Source: Salinimonas chungwhensis DSM 16280 (GTDB taxonomy: Bacteria > Pseudomonadota > Gammaproteobacteria > Enterobacterales > Alteromonadaceae). From it: 64,000 nt of DNA. Below, piece after piece: positions 62,821 to 64,000 of the stretch. The DNA is taken from NCBI RefSeq assembly GCF_000378185.1, contig NZ_KB899387.1, forward strand, positions 62,001-126,000, in the 5' to 3' direction. The notes beneath the pieces were generated by a model that was not told the DNA's origin, ran no database searches, and saw nothing but the letters and a program-made list of their open reading frames with translations. How positions within the stretch are numbered: the stretch's first letter is position 1; each line of letters begins with the position of its first letter. The position numbers were made by a program, and so were the translations under genes.

Positions 62821-63501
62821 TCAGAAACTATCTTCCCTCTTAAACATCCTCATGTCTGGCGGGCCAGTGAAGGCCTTAATGATGCCAAACACCGTGTTTG
62901 TACAGGTTTTAAAAGCCTGGATGAACTGCTGGGTGGAGGTTTACCGGCAGCAGGATTGATCCGGCTTCGAGCCTTACCAGGGATTGGTGAACTAACATTT
63001 TTAAAGCATGTATTGGCTGAGAATCCATACGAAAAACTTACTATGCTTATCAATGCGCCCGGGCATTTACATGCCGCGTGGCTTGTTAATAACAAAATTA
63101 AACCTGCGACAGTCAGGCTGGTGAACCCGGAAAACCATGAAGATACGTTGTGGGCCGCAGAACAATGTCTTAAAAGTGAGGCCTGTCACTGCGTCATCCT
63201 GTGGCTAAATAGCCTGAATGCCAAACAAGCCCGTCGGCTTCAGGTTGCCGCCAGTCAGCACCATACGTTGTGTGTGCTGCTTGAATCTGTAAAAGTACGC
63301 CGAGAGTCATTGCCTCTTGCGCTGGATTTGACCTTATCTCCGTCTCTGCACGGATTACAGATAGAGATAAATAAGCATGTCGGTGGGCGTGGTACCGGCG
63401 CTACAGAAATCTATTTTCGGTATACCCCGGATAATGCTGTTATAAACCTGGCTCTGCGTTCAAATCATGGCGATAACAACCCTACTCAGGTAGTGGGCTG
63501 A
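62818..63501 (+). CDS. imuA: Translesion synthesis-associated protein ImuA
   Basis: A RecA/SulA-like partner of the ImuB-DnaE2 mutasome. The 227 residues follow the ImuA pattern: HPHVWRASEG at the start and GFKSLDELLGGGLPAAGLI. The Walker A region is replaced by ALPGIGELTFL, so it is unlikely to hydrolyse ATP as RecA does; HVGGRGTGATEIYFRY closes it. Controlled by the LexA box just upstream and followed at 2 bases by imuB. Confidence 0.9.
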   Translation: MSETIFPLKHPHVWRASEGLNDAKHRVCTGFKSLDELLGGGLPAAGLIRLRALPGIGELTFLKHVLAENPYEKLTMLINAPGHLHAAWLVNNKIKPATVRLVNPENHEDTLWAAEQCLKSEACHCVILWLNSLNAKQARRLQVAASQHHTLCVLLESVKVRRESLPLALDLTLSPSLHGLQIEINKHVGGRGTGATEIYFRYTPDNAVINLALRSNHGDNNPTQVVG

Positions 63502-63503
63502 CG

Positions 63504-64000
63504 ATGCTCTGGGCCTATTTCCATTTTAATCAGCTGACAATTGATACGGGTGATCAGGAAACCCGGTTATTACCGGCTATTGTCTATGAAGCTGGCAACA
63601 ATCAGGTAAAGCAAACTAACCGACGCGCGCAAGATGCTGGTGTCACCCCGGGAATGGGGATGGCGCAGGCTGCAGCACTGTGTCAGTCGCTGCATGTAAT
63701 TGATTACTTTGAGAAAAGCGAGACGCAACGTTTACATGCGATCGCTAACCGCTTGTATCAGGTAGCATCCGATATTGCTGTTTTTGTCCCTGACGGTCTG
63801 GCCATCAGGCTTGATCCGCTTATCCGCTATTACGATGGTCTCGATAATCTCTGGCAAACCCTGGTTAATGAGCTTCGACAAGCTGGTGTTACTTTTAACT
63901 TTGGAGTGGCCTGGAGCATCGAAGCGGCCAAAGTGCTGGCTTATCATCAGCACAATCAACTGTTGCGCGCTAAAAGCGAGATTAAAAAGGCGCTCTCAGA
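63504..64000 (+). CDS. imuB: ImuB (Y-family polymerase-like), truncated at the window end
   Basis: The first 165 residues: MLWAYFHFNQLTID, then the catalytic-domain-like segment RRAQDAGVTPGMGMAQAAALC. In ImuB the acidic residues for polymerase catalysis are missing, and the visible LWAYFHF has no catalytic Asp. The gene runs off the window. A dnaE2 gene would be expected beyond it. Confidence 0.9.
   Translation, partial: MLWAYFHFNQLTIDTGDQETRLLPAIVYEAGNNQVKQTNRRAQDAGVTPGMGMAQAAALCQSLHVIDYFEKSETQRLHAIANRLYQVASDIAVFVPDGLAIRLDPLIRYYDGLDNLWQTLVNELRQAGVTFNFGVAWSIEAAKVLAYHQHNQLLRAKSEIKKALS

Overview
The window looks like a chromosomal piece of a marine gammaproteobacterium of the Alteromonadaceae (Alteromonas/Aestuariibacter-like). 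The evidence is the housekeeping synteny (mutM - rpmG - rpmB ... radC - coaBC - slmA; ubiK, ubiA, ubiC; glpG-glpE; tdh-kbl; imuA-imuB), the large TonB-dependent receptor with its SapC / JmjC-cupin / tryptophan-halogenase companions, and the abundance of c-di-GMP proteins. No taxon search could be run, so the family-level assignment is inference from gene content.

Layout. (1) 1-15.8 kb is a plant-glycan utilisation locus on the + strand. It holds the 3' part of xylulokinase (xylB), xylose isomerase (xylA), a secreted SGNH acetylesterase of the sialate-esterase/CE20 type, a membrane-anchored GH9 glucanase, a GH3 beta-glucosidase lipoprotein, a 1029-residue TonB-dependent receptor, and a tightly packed SapC - cupin/JmjC - FAD halogenase operon. 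Together they would deacetylate, cut, import and ferment xylo-/gluco-oligosaccharides, possibly from xyloglucan. (2) 16.0-18.4 kb carries a short MscS-type channel and a methyltransferase-HNH nuclease fusion. (3) 18.69-29.19 kb is an AT-rich integrative element in a tRNA-Arg(CCG) gene. It is bounded by a 28-bp direct repeat and carries a tyrosine integrase, a DUF2235 lipoprotein, a 56-residue zinc-ribbon protein, an unknown protein, AlpA, a winged-helix-like protein, an HUH replication endonuclease, an XRE-ImmA/IrrE metalloprotease with a coupled small partner, and a two-gene cassette of a thymidylate-synthase homologue (with the Asn-to-Asp change of cytosine-type enzymes) plus an unknown partner. 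(4) 29.6-48.7 kb is core genome: cytochrome c5, two GGDEF/EAL proteins, rep, ubiK/ubiA/ubiC, an orphan FliL, glpG-glpE, tdh-kbl, a substrate-binding protein/porin/c-di-GMP operon, LPS core genes, coaD and mutM. (5) 48.8-64 kb has rpmG-rpmB, a yjbEFGH exopolysaccharide locus placed between rpmB and radC, coaBC, slmA, a capsule-type glycosyltransferase, an M28 peptidase, DUF1820, a DUF885 peptidase, and imuA-imuB behind a LexA box. The imuB gene runs off the window.

Most unusual content: the thymidylate-synthase-like/partner cassette downstream of the host tRNA promoter; broken tRNA-Arg halves on both sides of the element, each joined to a chain of small hairpins; eight copies of the 9-mer CCTAATAGG (exact or with one mismatch) across the element's replication region; and the methyltransferase-HNH fusion next to the integration site.
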